Of a stretch of 42,669 nt of DNA, positions 11,152 to 20,475 are shown piece after piece. A program made the position numbers and the translations under genes. This DNA comes from Bacteroidota bacterium (GTDB taxonomy: Bacteria > Bacteroidota > Bacteroidia > NS11-12g > UBA955): assembly GCA_016868535.1 (NCBI GenBank), contig VGGQ01000005.1, forward strand, positions 1 through 42,669, in the 5' to 3' direction. Below the pieces are notes generated by a model. It did not search any database. It was not told the DNA's origin and saw only the letters and a list, made by a program, of their open reading frames with translations. Each line of letters starts with the position of its first letter. Position 1 is the first letter of the stretch.

Positions 11152-11915
11152 GCATTCCATTTATAAAATACCAGGGTACGGGAAATAATTTCATTCTCAT
11201 AGACGCCAGAAACGGCATACCATCCGGTATGGATGTGGCTCGCTTATGCCACAGGCATTATGGTGTAGGCGCTGACGGTTTGATGTATCTTACTAGGGAA
11301 AAGGGCTATGATTTTGGCATGGTTTACTACAACAGCGATGGCAAGATTAGCTCTATGTGTGGGAATGGTGGCCGTTGTATAGCCCATTTTGCACATAGCC
11401 TGGGACTGGGGAAAAATGGAGAACTACACTTTCTGGCAGTTGACGGATCGCATTATGCCCGAGTATCCGGAAATATGGTTAATCTTCAAATGAAAGACGT
11501 TGAGACTTGGGAGTTTCGCAATGAAAACACTGTAATTATTAATACCGGCTCACCGCACTACATTCATTTTATCCAAGAAAGACCCGAAGCGTTTGATTTG
11601 ATAAACTTTGCGCACAGTATCCGGCATGGAGCTGAATTTGCGGTAGAAGGCATCAATGTGAATGTAGTAATGGTTGAAGACAATGCTTTACACATGCGCA
11701 CTTATGAGCGCGGCGTGGAAGATGAAACCCTCAGTTGCGGCACCGGTGTAACTGCTGCTGCACTTTCACACGCTATACGCAATAAAGCACAGAGTCCGGT
11801 CTCTGTTCACACAAAGGGTGGTGATCTCGCTGTGTCTTTCTGCGCAGGTGATAAAGGCTTTTCTGACATCCATTTAATGGGTTCAGCAAACACGGTATTC
11901 AGCGGTATTCTGTAA
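11148..11915 (+). CDS. dapF: Diaminopimelate epimerase
   Basis: 255 aa; IKYQGTGNNFILID, MCGNGGRCIA and LSCGTGVTAAAL, the two catalytic Cys motifs. Confidence 0.96.
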   Translation: MSIPFIKYQGTGNNFILIDARNGIPSGMDVARLCHRHYGVGADGLMYLTREKGYDFGMVYYNSDGKISSMCGNGGRCIAHFAHSLGLGKNGELHFLAVDGSHYARVSGNMVNLQMKDVETWEFRNENTVIINTGSPHYIHFIQERPEAFDLINFAHSIRHGAEFAVEGINVNVVMVEDNALHMRTYERGVEDETLSCGTGVTAAALSHAIRNKAQSPVSVHTKGGDLAVSFCAGDKGFSDIHLMGSANTVFSGIL

Positions 11916-11921
11916 AAAAAA

Positions 11922-11948
11922 ACTGCCGATCATACGATGACCGGCAGT
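11922..11948. terminator. Intrinsic terminator (bidirectional)
   Basis: ACTGCCGATCAT-ACG-ATGACCGGCAGT, 12-bp stem with one mismatch, between convergent dapF and the beta-propeller gene, flanked by an A-run. Confidence 0.8.
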
Positions 11949-11972
11949 CTAATATTTAATAGAGCTGTTGCT

Positions 11973-14570
11973 TTATTTAACTACGTTGAACTTAACACTG
12001 TTGCTGCCTTCTTTTCCGCTGACGCGAACAAAGTAGTTACCGGCAGGCAATGATGCAGTGTTTAGCTGAATGGTATTGCTACCTGCATTAAGCACAGGCT
12101 GCTTTTGCTGGTAGCGTTTTCCATCCATGCCGTAGATTGCAACAATAACTTTTTCGTTGGATACTGAACGGAATGAAACATTCAGCAAATCGCCGGCGGG
12201 CACAGGCCAGGCCTTCAGGGCAGTGTAGGTATCGGCAATGCGCTTGGTTCCTGTTGTCAGGCTCATGCTCTGATAGTAACCGCGTCCATGCGTACCAATG
12301 TAAAGTTTCATGCCTTCCCAAGGCTTCCACTCATATCCGCGAATTTCAAAGACTGGTGTACGGGCCATACCATTGTTAGCTTCCGCCCAGTTGGCACCAC
12401 CATTTTCGGTCATAAACACTCCCAGGTCGGTACCAATGATGATACGGTTGGGATTGTCGATATCAATCACAGCGTCATACACAGGCATTTTGGGTAAATC
12501 GCCGGTTATGTTGGTCCAAGTTGGGGTATCAGCGAGAGCATTTTTAGACTCCATAACATAGGTTACATCTCCGTACCCACCCAGAGTCACCACTACATGG
12601 TTTGGATTGGCCTGATCCACATTAACAGAGGTAATAACACGTGAGCCGGCACCGGCTGGAGTAATGGTTTTAATGGTAATCCCCTGAGGAATACTATTGA
12701 TAGCGGGATTGGCGGCAACTGTGAATTTGGCAGAGTCAAGTCCACTCAATCTGAAGAGTTTACCTGATTTTGCGATGAACAGATTTGCGCCATCAGGGGT
12801 ATAATCCATTTCCAGAATGCGGTCATTGCCCAGGTTAGCTGCTACACGGAACCAGTTTACGTCTTCAATAAAATTGGTAGGATTGATTGCAACCCAAACC
12901 TCTGAATTGCGCGCCAAAAAGAGACGCGAGGTTGAATCATTAGGTTCCCACAATGTGAAATGGGTATTAAAATCCACATCAGGAGGATTCGCCGCTGCAC
13001 CATCCGGCTTGATTCGACTATCCCAGAAGGATGATCTCGACTGGCCGCTGTTGCCCGTTCTGGCTATGCGACCATAGTAGGTGCTTACAAAAATGGTCTT
13101 GGGGTGATATTTTGAAAATTCCGCATCAAAACCGTCGCCACCGTATATTTCAATAGCAGTTTTGGAAGGCACACCATTAATACTGTTACCTGAGAAGTTA
13201 ATCAACTGGGTTCCGTTATCCTGTGAACCGCCTACTATGTGGCCGAGGCTGTTTGCAGCCACATTGTAACATTGGTATGTAGTGAAATTGCGGTTCATAC
13301 GGGTCCAGATTACTCTGTCTTTGCTGCCAAACAGCCCCCCATCCGAGCCAATTAGCATCAAAGGCGGAGTCTGGCGGGTATCAAACTGAATGATGTGCTT
13401 GTCGGCATGCACGTATCCATTGTTCCAGGGAGCATCAAACATGGAGGCAATCTCTGTGAAGCCATTTACGTTATCCCAAACAGCCATGGAAACACCACCC
13501 AAATAAACACGGTTTTTGTTCAATGGATCTACGGCGGCTACGTTATCGTAGTAGCCCTGTCCGGTTCCCATTATGTCGGTTACGGTGCTGTAGTATACAA
13601 TCTTAGACCAGGTAGCTCCGCCATCGGTAGTGCGCCAAACACCATTCAGGCTGGTTTGAGCGTTTTGCAGGTACACATATTCAGGATCTTCGGGTGAGAT
13701 AGCGATGGCCACACGTGCCGAAGGACCGCCGTATGAAACCTGCGTGAAACTTCCACCGTTTGCGTCGCTCTTAAATACGGAACCGTTGGAGAAACTGGCC
13801 CATACAACGCCGTTTTTATCAATCTTAACTTCCAGACAGGCACCACCGCGTTGTTGCACAGGTGCACCGTTGTTGGTAATCAGGAAAAGTCCGCTCTCCG
13901 TTCCCACATAAAGTTTGTTGCCGAAAGCTGCCATGGTATTGCATGCCGTAAAACGGCTATCTGAGGCATTGGCTATTTTGGTAAAGACTGTGCCTGCGGG
14001 CGTGGTACTTTTGAAGAGACCACTGCCTATAAAGGCAGGCGAACCGTTGCGTGTGCCAGACAGGTTGGTAAATCCTCCTTCACCTGTGCCATAATAAATA
14101 ATTCCATCATTGGTTTGGGCTATGCAGGTTACATTTAAATTTTCAGCTTTGTCATTCACGGGCACCCAGCTTGATCCGAATGTATTACTGCGGAAAAGAC
14201 CACCGCTAACGCCTCCAATAAACCACAGGTGGCTTGAGTCTTTATGAAGCAGCAGTGCTCGGCAGCGACCTCCGATGTTGTCGGGCCCCATGTTGGTCCA
14301 CTGTAAAGAAGCACGACGAAGCATACTCAGTCGATCGGCCTGGGCAATGGCCGCCTCAACCCACTCGGGTTCTATGGTTCCGGTTTTGGGATTGGCACGA
14401 AGCAATTTCAAATATTCCAGTGCAGGGCCAATTTCTTCGTCTTCTTCCGATTCTTCGGTCATCCATTTTTCAAATGAGGGTTTTACCGAAAAGGAATTCC
14501 CTGAAAACCAGGCTGTACATACCATCAGCGCAAGCGCTGAAGAAAACAAAAGTGCGTTTTTAAAATTCAT
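11973..14570 (-). CDS. Secreted BNR/sortilin-type beta-propeller protein with T9SS type A sorting domain
   Basis: 865 aa; signal-like N-terminus, Asp-box-like repeats (GVWRTTDGGATWSKI, VFMTENGGANWAEANNGM), C-terminal LKAWPVPAGDLLNVSF...LPAGNYFVRVSGKEGSNSVKFNVVK. Confidence 0.88.
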   Translation of the reverse strand: MNFKNALLFSSALALMVCTAWFSGNSFSVKPSFEKWMTEESEEDEEIGPALEYLKLLRANPKTGTIEPEWVEAAIAQADRLSMLRRASLQWTNMGPDNIGGRCRALLLHKDSSHLWFIGGVSGGLFRSNTFGSSWVPVNDKAENLNVTCIAQTNDGIIYYGTGEGGFTNLSGTRNGSPAFIGSGLFKSTTPAGTVFTKIANASDSRFTACNTMAAFGNKLYVGTESGLFLITNNGAPVQQRGGACLEVKIDKNGVVWASFSNGSVFKSDANGGSFTQVSYGGPSARVAIAISPEDPEYVYLQNAQTSLNGVWRTTDGGATWSKIVYYSTVTDIMGTGQGYYDNVAAVDPLNKNRVYLGGVSMAVWDNVNGFTEIASMFDAPWNNGYVHADKHIIQFDTRQTPPLMLIGSDGGLFGSKDRVIWTRMNRNFTTYQCYNVAANSLGHIVGGSQDNGTQLINFSGNSINGVPSKTAIEIYGGDGFDAEFSKYHPKTIFVSTYYGRIARTGNSGQSRSSFWDSRIKPDGAAANPPDVDFNTHFTLWEPNDSTSRLFLARNSEVWVAINPTNFIEDVNWFRVAANLGNDRILEMDYTPDGANLFIAKSGKLFRLSGLDSAKFTVAANPAINSIPQGITIKTITPAGAGSRVITSVNVDQANPNHVVVTLGGYGDVTYVMESKNALADTPTWTNITGDLPKMPVYDAVIDIDNPNRIIIGTDLGVFMTENGGANWAEANNGMARTPVFEIRGYEWKPWEGMKLYIGTHGRGYYQSMSLTTGTKRIADTYTALKAWPVPAGDLLNVSFRSVSNEKVIVAIYGMDGKRYQQKQPVLNAGSNTIQLNTASLPAGNYFVRVSGKEGSNSVKFNVVK

Positions 14571-14714
14571 AAAAAGATAATGTTTTTTATAGTCCGCTAA
14601 TTTACAGCCACTTTGTCAAAACACAACCAAGAAACCCATCAATTTTTTCAATGAGGTCAAAAACATGACAGCCATCTTACTTCAGTAAACATTTGTTTGT
14701 CAGACTAAGGCCGA

Positions 14715-15593
14715 TTATAGTAAGTGTTTCTCTGCGTGGTAGGAACTTCGTACCATGGGGCCGCTTTCCACATGGAGAAACCCTTTTGCCAGCCCGGCAG
14801 TTTCCCAGGCTTTAAATTGATCGGGATGAACAAATTCAGCGACCGGCAAATGCATTTTGGTGGGTTGAAGATATTGACCCAGCGTAAGCACGTGACATTG
14901 ATTTTCGTGCAGATCATCTATGAGCTTAAGCACTTCTTCAGGTGTTTCACCACAACCCATCATGGCGCCGCTCTTGGTTCTGAGGCCGTATTCAGCGGTA
15001 CGTTTTATCTGCTCCAAACTGCGGCTGTATTTGGCCTGTGGCCTTACAATACGGTAAAGCCTTTCCACGGTTTCCATGTTATGGCTGACCACATCGGGCC
15101 TTTCATCCAGCACCATATAAAGTAAATCCCAATGTGCTTTAAAGTCGGGGATTAATGTTTCAATGGTTGTTTGGGGATTCTGGCGTTTTACCTCTCGGAT
15201 GGTTGCCGCCCATACCCTAGCGCCTTTATCCTTGAGCTCGTCGCGGTTCACGGAAGTAATTACACAGTGTTTCACCCCCATCAACCTAACCGCTTCGGCT
15301 ACACGGTAAGGTTCGTCAATGTCATATTCGGTAGGACGACCGGTGGCAACGGCGCAGAATGAACAGCTTCGGGTGCAAATATTGCCCAAAATCATGAAAG
15401 TGGCAGTGCCTGCGCCCCAGCATTCGCCCATGTTTGGACAGCGGCCATCCTCACATATTGTGTGGAGTTTGTTTTCCTTCACAATACGCTTTACCCGGGT
15501 GTAGTTTTCGCCCGTGGGCAAAACAGTCTTCAGCCAGGATGGCTTGGAAGGTCTTCGTTCTTTTTCAGGGGTTATGACAGGAAGTTCCAGCAA
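14715..15593 (-). CDS. lipA: Lipoyl synthase (radical SAM)
   Basis: 292 aa; [12 protein letters not shown] and [15 protein letters not shown] clusters, [31 protein letters not shown]. Confidence 0.97.
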   Translation of the reverse strand: MLELPVITPEKERRPSKPSWLKTVLPTGENYTRVKRIVKENKLHTICEDGRCPNMGECWGAGTATFMILGNICTRSCSFCAVATGRPTEYDIDEPYRVAEAVRLMGVKHCVITSVNRDELKDKGARVWAATIREVKRQNPQTTIETLIPDFKAHWDLLYMVLDERPDVVSHNMETVERLYRIVRPQAKYSRSLEQIKRTAEYGLRTKSGAMMGCGETPEEVLKLIDDLHENQCHVLTLGQYLQPTKMHLPVAEFVHPDQFKAWETAGLAKGFLHVESGPMVRSSYHAEKHLL

Positions 15594-15611
15594 GTTTTAT
15601 GGGGCATGGGA

Positions 15612-16334
15612 TCAATCGCCCAATCCGAATGCAAAACTAATGTAAAAGGAAGAGAATACGCTTTTGTTGAGCTGATTGCTATTTAAAATAGGCAATTTTC
15701 GGGGGAAAGCTTCCACACTTGCACCCAGCATTAACGTATTCACATCGCCACGATAGTTTCCCCACTGAAAATCAAGACCACCCTGCCAAGTGAGGCCCGG
15801 AGTTATTCGTCCTTCAGAAAAACCTTCTGAAAAGCCTGCTCTGCCTGCTATTTCGGTGGTTTTATGTATATCGGGATTGTAGCGAACATTGGTAAAATAT
15901 TCGTTACCGAAAGGATCTACCTGAAGAACCGTAACATATACAGGCCAAACATAGGCAAGTGAAACGCCGGGACCAGAGGAAAAATTCAATCCGACGGCAC
16001 GACGGTCAGTTCTTTCACTCAGTGAATATGAATAAAGCAAACCGGGGCGGAAAGTCCATACATAATTTATCTTATCTACCTTATAGGCACTGGCATTTTG
16101 AAATACTGTATTGACCACGGCCACTTCGCGTGGATGCTGAATATTGCCCGAAACCACATAATATCCGGTGGGTTTCAAGGTAGCAGATTTAAGCGACTCC
16201 ATGGTTTTGTCATTCCGAAAGGATACAGATACACCATATTTTGAGAGCCCCAGACCCAGCGATTGCCTCACATCGGACTGAGCGAACAGCGGCAATAACA
16301 CCATACCGAGAATGGAAACAAACCAGGTTCTCAT
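15612..16334 (-). CDS. Hypothetical exported protein, outer-membrane beta-barrel-like
   Basis: 240 aa with signal peptide (MRTWFVSILGMVLLPLFAQS), alternating beta-like segments and an aromatic C-terminus (FSSFYISFAFGLGD); 18 nt upstream of lipA on the same strand. Confidence 0.65.
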   Translation of the reverse strand: MRTWFVSILGMVLLPLFAQSDVRQSLGLGLSKYGVSVSFRNDKTMESLKSATLKPTGYYVVSGNIQHPREVAVVNTVFQNASAYKVDKINYVWTFRPGLLYSYSLSERTDRRAVGLNFSSGPGVSLAYVWPVYVTVLQVDPFGNEYFTNVRYNPDIHKTTEIAGRAGFSEGFSEGRITPGLTWQGGLDFQWGNYRGDVNTLMLGASVEAFPRKLPILNSNQLNKSVFSSFYISFAFGLGD

Positions 16335-16420
16335 CTACACAAAGTTAGCAGCAATCAGACGGGGTATTCCCCATTCTCAGGATAAAATGACCAATTCGTG
16401 TTTTTTGGCAATATATTATA

Positions 16421-16440
16421 CCCACTTTCACCCACTTTTA
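16421..16440 (-). promoter_or_regulatory. Candidate MraZ-box cluster, minus orientation
   Basis: Minus strand TAAAAGTGGGTGAAAGTGGG: two AAAGTGGG units at 10-bp period. Confidence 0.55.
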
Positions 16441-16448
16441 TAAATATA

Positions 16449-16478
16449 TTGTATTTACAGCCTTTTTGACTATTTTTG
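16449..16478 (+). promoter_or_regulatory. Candidate Bacteroidota promoter for the dcw operon
   Basis: TTG (16449-16451) - N19 - TATTTTTG (16471-16478), matching TTG/TAnnTTTG consensus. Confidence 0.55.
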
Positions 16479-16540
16479 CTGAATAATTAATCATCTCATT
16501 GTGAAAATAAACCGCAATAAAACCCTTTAACAAGCCGTTA

Positions 16541-16549
16541 TGTGGATAA
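16541..16549 (-). promoter_or_regulatory. Candidate DnaA box
   Basis: TGTGGATAA on +, i.e. TTATCCACA on minus: exact consensus 9-mer. Confidence 0.4.
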
Positions 16550-16559
16550 ATGGTGCTTA

Positions 16560-16589
16560 AAAAGGGTAAAAAGTGGGAAAAAGTGGGAT
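16560..16589 (+). promoter_or_regulatory. Candidate MraZ-box cluster, plus orientation
   Basis: AAAAGGGTAA-AAAGTGGGAA-AAAGTGGGAT: three tandem decamers, first degenerate, ending 36 nt before the mraZ ATG. Confidence 0.65.
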
Positions 16590-16625
16590 TTTTAGTTTTT
16601 ATTTAGCAGACGGAATTCCAAACCT

Positions 16626-17096
16626 ATGTCCGGATTGATTGGCGAGTATGTATGTAAGCTAGATGATAAAGGCAGATTGTCTTTACCATCGAGGCTTCGT
16701 GCGCAGTTTCCCGAAAGTGCGGGAAACACGCTTGTGGTCAACCGGGGATTTGAAAAGTGTCTCGTTCTGTACACCCGAGAAGACTGGTCGGAAGAGACCG
16801 GCAAACTGACTGCAGTAGATGACTTTCTGAGCCATGAAATTCGGCGATTTAAGCGCATTTTCACCAATGGTGCAAACATGGTTCAGATTGACAATGCTCA
16901 GCGGGTCCTGATTCCCAAAAAACTTTGCGAATATGCCGAGCTAACCGATGAGGTGGTGCTCAGTGCATACGGCAACAAAGTGGAAATCTGGAGTCGTTCT
17001 AATTATGAAACCGAGTTATCGGTGGATTCTGACGAACTCAGCAAGCTTGCGCAATTCTTCCATCAGCAGCAATCGGGGAACAGAAAAGAGTCATGA
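16626..17096 (+). CDS. mraZ: Division/cell wall cluster transcriptional repressor MraZ
   Basis: 156 aa; MSGLIGEYVCKLDDKGRLSLPSRLR...NRGFEKCLVLYTREDW and second SpoVT/AbrB-like repeat MVQIDNAQRVLIPKKLCEYA; first gene of the dcw cluster. Confidence 0.96.
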   Translation: MSGLIGEYVCKLDDKGRLSLPSRLRAQFPESAGNTLVVNRGFEKCLVLYTREDWSEETGKLTAVDDFLSHEIRRFKRIFTNGANMVQIDNAQRVLIPKKLCEYAELTDEVVLSAYGNKVEIWSRSNYETELSVDSDELSKLAQFFHQQQSGNRKES

Positions 17097-17121
17097 CGTT
17101 TGGAAAGAAACCGGCTGCCAT

Positions 17122-18024
17122 ATGCAAGAATACCACGTACCTGTTCTACTGAACTCCAGTGTTGACGCACTAGTGCATGACCCCAACGGGATCTATGCCG
17201 ATGCTACATTTGGTGGTGGTGGCCACTCACGTGCCATTCTGAAAAAACTATCGGCCAAAGGAAAGCTCCTGGCCTTTGATCGCGATGACGAGGCCATTGC
17301 CAATGTCCCCGACGACAAAAGATTTACGCTAATAAACCACAATTTCCGCTTTTTAAAACAATTCATACGCTATGGAAAAATGATGCCCATCTCAGGTATT
17401 CTTGCGGATCTTGGTATTTCATCATACCAGATAAACGTGGGTGAAAGAGGGTTTGCACACAGGCTGGAAGGTCCGCTGGACATGCGCATGGACAAAAAAT
17501 CAACACTCACAGCCGCTGATATCGTTAACACTTACCCTGAGGCTAAACTAAAACACATTTTTAAAATGTGGGGAGAAATCCCAAACGCCGGAAGACTTGT
17601 CGCCATGATATGTAAGGGCCGCACAGGTAAGGCCATCCGTACCACCAATCAGTTCAAGCAACTTATTGCTGCCTGCACACCCAAACACAGTCCCGCCAAA
17701 TACCTGAGCCAGGTTTACCAGGCACTGAGAATAGAAGTAAACGGAGAAATGCAGGCTCTGGAAGCATTACTAAAAGCTTCGGCAGATTGCATAGACAGCG
17801 GCGGACATCTCGTTGTCATCAGCTACCATAGCCTGGAGGACCGTATGGTGAAAAATTTTCTTCAAACCGGGAATCTTGACGGCAACAGACAAACCGACAT
17901 GTATGGCAATGTGGAACGCCCGTTTGACCCCGAACCAAACAAGGCCATTGTACCCGATGAAAATGAAATAGCATCCAACAACCGTGCTCGCAGTGCTAAA
18001 ATGAGAATAGGAGTAAAACGATGA
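17122..18024 (+). CDS. rsmH: 16S rRNA (cytosine(1402)-N(4))-methyltransferase RsmH (MraW)
   Basis: Start at 17122 (MQEYHVPVLLNSSVDALV); ADATFGGGGHSRAIL, ADLGISSYQI, LDMRMDK, ISYHSLEDRMVKNFL, NNRARSAKMRIGVKR. The ORF-track start at 16948 overlaps mraZ. Confidence 0.96.
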   Translation: MQEYHVPVLLNSSVDALVHDPNGIYADATFGGGGHSRAILKKLSAKGKLLAFDRDDEAIANVPDDKRFTLINHNFRFLKQFIRYGKMMPISGILADLGISSYQINVGERGFAHRLEGPLDMRMDKKSTLTAADIVNTYPEAKLKHIFKMWGEIPNAGRLVAMICKGRTGKAIRTTNQFKQLIAACTPKHSPAKYLSQVYQALRIEVNGEMQALEALLKASADCIDSGGHLVVISYHSLEDRMVKNFLQTGNLDGNRQTDMYGNVERPFDPEPNKAIVPDENEIASNNRARSAKMRIGVKR

Positions 18025-18377
18025 ACACCGAACCTGAAATTCCCGAACAAAAAGAAGAAACCCTGCCACAGACAGAAACAACTGAGCAGCAGGAGACTGG
18101 GGGCATTTGGTCGTGGGTGAAATTTGGGTTGGTTGCTTTTGGGCTCATGCTGTTTTACATCTATAATCAGCACCACGCTAATAAAGCCCTTAGAACCAAA
18201 GACAAACTTATTAAGGACCTGAAGGAACTGCACAGCGAAAAAATCAGCCTGGAAAGCCAGATTACCAATGCAAGCAAGCAAAGCGAAGTTGCAAAAAAAG
18301 TTGAAAACTCCGGACTCAAAGAACTGAATGTTCCACCTGTAAAAATTGAAAACCATGTCAAAACGGGAAAACCCTAA
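18021..18377 (+). CDS. FtsL-like small bitopic division protein
   Basis: 118 aa; acidic cytoplasmic N-terminus, one TM (FGLVAFGLMLFYIYNQHHANKA), coiled-coil-like C-terminus, located between rsmH and ftsI with ATGA overlap to rsmH. Confidence 0.8.
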   Translation: MNTEPEIPEQKEETLPQTETTEQQETGGIWSWVKFGLVAFGLMLFYIYNQHHANKALRTKDKLIKDLKELHSEKISLESQITNASKQSEVAKKVENSGLKELNVPPVKIENHVKTGKP

Positions 18378-20475
18378 GGTAAATACCCGCAGAGCAATAC
18401 TTCTCAGGGCATATCTCGTGTTTGGGCTTGTTCTTGTATTTGGGTTTTCTATACTCTTTACTGCCGCTAAACTTCAATTGGGTGCAGACGAAGAATTCAG
18501 CAAAGAAATGCAGCAGAAAAATACGCGCACCCTAGACGTGAAGGCTATACGCGGAAATATTTATGCTGCCGACGGCAGTTTGCTCGCCACTTCTGTTCCA
18601 CGCTATAACATGGTTTTTGATCCCATGGCAGATGGCCTCACCACAGACACTTTCCGTAAATACATTGACAGTCTTTCACTTCTGATGGCCACTGAATTTA
18701 AAGAAAGAAACCAGTCCGGCTGGAAAAGCTATTTCACAGCCCTAAGAAACAACAAATCCCGGTATGTACTGGTGGTAAAAGAACAGGGGTTTGATGTGGT
18801 AAAAAAAATAAAAACCTGGCCACTGGTTCGAAAAGGAAAATTCAAGGGCGGTTTCTGGTTTGATGAACAGGGAAAAAGACTATATTTCATGGGAGATCTT
18901 GCCAAAAGAACAATTGGATATAGCAAAGACAGCGTTTACGTGGGGCTGGAAGGCGCATTTGACAGCTTGCTGAGGGGCACAGACGGACAACGCATGGAAA
19001 AACGCATGCCTGGTAACATTTGGCGGCCCATGCAAAACGCAAAAGTCAAGGACCCTATTAATGGATACGATATTGTAACAACGCTGGATGTATACCTTCA
19101 GGACGTGGCCCAAAATGCATTGCAGAGGGTACTGACTGCCAACGAGGCCGACCATGGCTGTGCTGTGGTTATGGGGGTAAAAACGGGCGCCATTAAGGCT
19201 ATGGCTAACCTGAAACGCAACGAAAAAGGCGAATATGTTGAGGTAGAGAACTATGCGGTAAATGAATTTGAAGAACCCGGATCCACGTTCAAGCTTGTAT
19301 CTACCATGGCGATGCTCGAAGACGGCTACGCCAAACCCTCAGACAGCGTGAATGTGCAGGGCGGAAAAGTGAAGATGTTTGGCGAGACAATGAAAGACGC
19401 AACCAAACCCAATAAGAACATCCTCACACTTCAGGAAAGTTTTGAGAAATCGAGCAATGTTGGCATAAGCAAACTGGTGCTCAAACATTATGGCAAACGA
19501 CCTGAAAAATTTGTAAACCATGCGCTCAGACTGGGGTTGCATTTTAAACCTGAATTCGATATACAAACACCCAATAATCCACTCATTAAAACCAAAAAAT
19601 CTAAAGACTGGTATAACACTACACTGCCTTGGATGAGTATTGGATACGAAACCAAGATTTCTCCACTTCAAATGCTGATGCTTTACAATGCGGTTGCCAA
19701 CAATGGAAAAATGATGCGGCCCTATATGGTGAGCGAGATCAGGCATGAAGGCAGGCTTATAAAAAACATTGTACCTGAAGTGTTGACCGAGAAAATATGC
19801 AATGACAAAACACTTTTCGCACTCCAGAAAATGATGGAAGGTGTGGTAGACCACGGCACAGCAACCAACCTGAAAAATAAAAATTATCAGGTGGCAGGAA
19901 AAACAGGTACGGCTAAAATTGCCAAAGGTAAAACCTACCAGGAAGGCAGCTACAAAGCTTCATTTGTAGGCTATTTTCCAGCCTCAAATCCGCAGTACAG
20001 CATCATTGTGGTAATCAACGAACCCAAAAAAGGTGCTATTTATGGTGCACTTGTAGCGGGGCCGGTATTTAAGGACATTGCCGATAAAATCTACAGCAGT
20101 TCGCTCAAGATACAGCCTGTTGCGTCCGGAACCGGTGATCCGCAAATGCCATCCATCCTGAAAGGCAACAGTGTAAAAACCCGGCAGGTACTTAACGCGC
20201 TTAATATCAGTTCTTCCCTTGACAGCGGCAGACAAAGCGAATGGGTTTGGGGAGATAAAAAAGGATATTCCGTATTGCTGAAACACACTGAAATCAAGCA
20301 GGGGCAACTACCCGATTTTAAAGGTCTGGGTTTGCGCGACGCCATATTGTGGCTTGAACAGCACAAAATCGGTGTAAGCAGCGAAGGATATGGCCGTGTG
20401 GTATCACAAAGCGTTCCCTCGGGTACTGCGTTGTCTATGGTTACACAAGTTCACTTAATGCTCGAACCGTTTTGA
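18355..20475 (+). CDS. ftsI: Peptidoglycan transpeptidase FtsI/PBP3-type with PASTA domain
   Basis: Likely ATG at 18355; EPGSTFKLVS (SxxK), FEKSSNVG (SxN), VAGKTGTAK (KTG); C-terminal PASTA-like LPDFKGLGLRDAILWLEQHKI...VVSQSVPSGTALS. Confidence 0.94.
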   Translation: MSKRENPKVNTRRAILLRAYLVFGLVLVFGFSILFTAAKLQLGADEEFSKEMQQKNTRTLDVKAIRGNIYAADGSLLATSVPRYNMVFDPMADGLTTDTFRKYIDSLSLLMATEFKERNQSGWKSYFTALRNNKSRYVLVVKEQGFDVVKKIKTWPLVRKGKFKGGFWFDEQGKRLYFMGDLAKRTIGYSKDSVYVGLEGAFDSLLRGTDGQRMEKRMPGNIWRPMQNAKVKDPINGYDIVTTLDVYLQDVAQNALQRVLTANEADHGCAVVMGVKTGAIKAMANLKRNEKGEYVEVENYAVNEFEEPGSTFKLVSTMAMLEDGYAKPSDSVNVQGGKVKMFGETMKDATKPNKNILTLQESFEKSSNVGISKLVLKHYGKRPEKFVNHALRLGLHFKPEFDIQTPNNPLIKTKKSKDWYNTTLPWMSIGYETKISPLQMLMLYNAVANNGKMMRPYMVSEIRHEGRLIKNIVPEVLTEKICNDKTLFALQKMMEGVVDHGTATNLKNKNYQVAGKTGTAKIAKGKTYQEGSYKASFVGYFPASNPQYSIIVVINEPKKGAIYGALVAGPVFKDIADKIYSSSLKIQPVASGTGDPQMPSILKGNSVKTRQVLNALNISSSLDSGRQSEWVWGDKKGYSVLLKHTEIKQGQLPDFKGLGLRDAILWLEQHKIGVSSEGYGRVVSQSVPSGTALSMVTQVHLMLEPF

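Noticed and set aside
16361-16372. GGGGTATTCCCC mini-palindrome upstream of gene 15612-16334
   Set aside because: Four-bp arms only; not enough to claim an operator.
18346-18354. Upstream TTG start for ftsI given in the ORF track
   Set aside because: ATG at 18355 (MSKRENPKVNTRRA) is the more plausible start three codons later.
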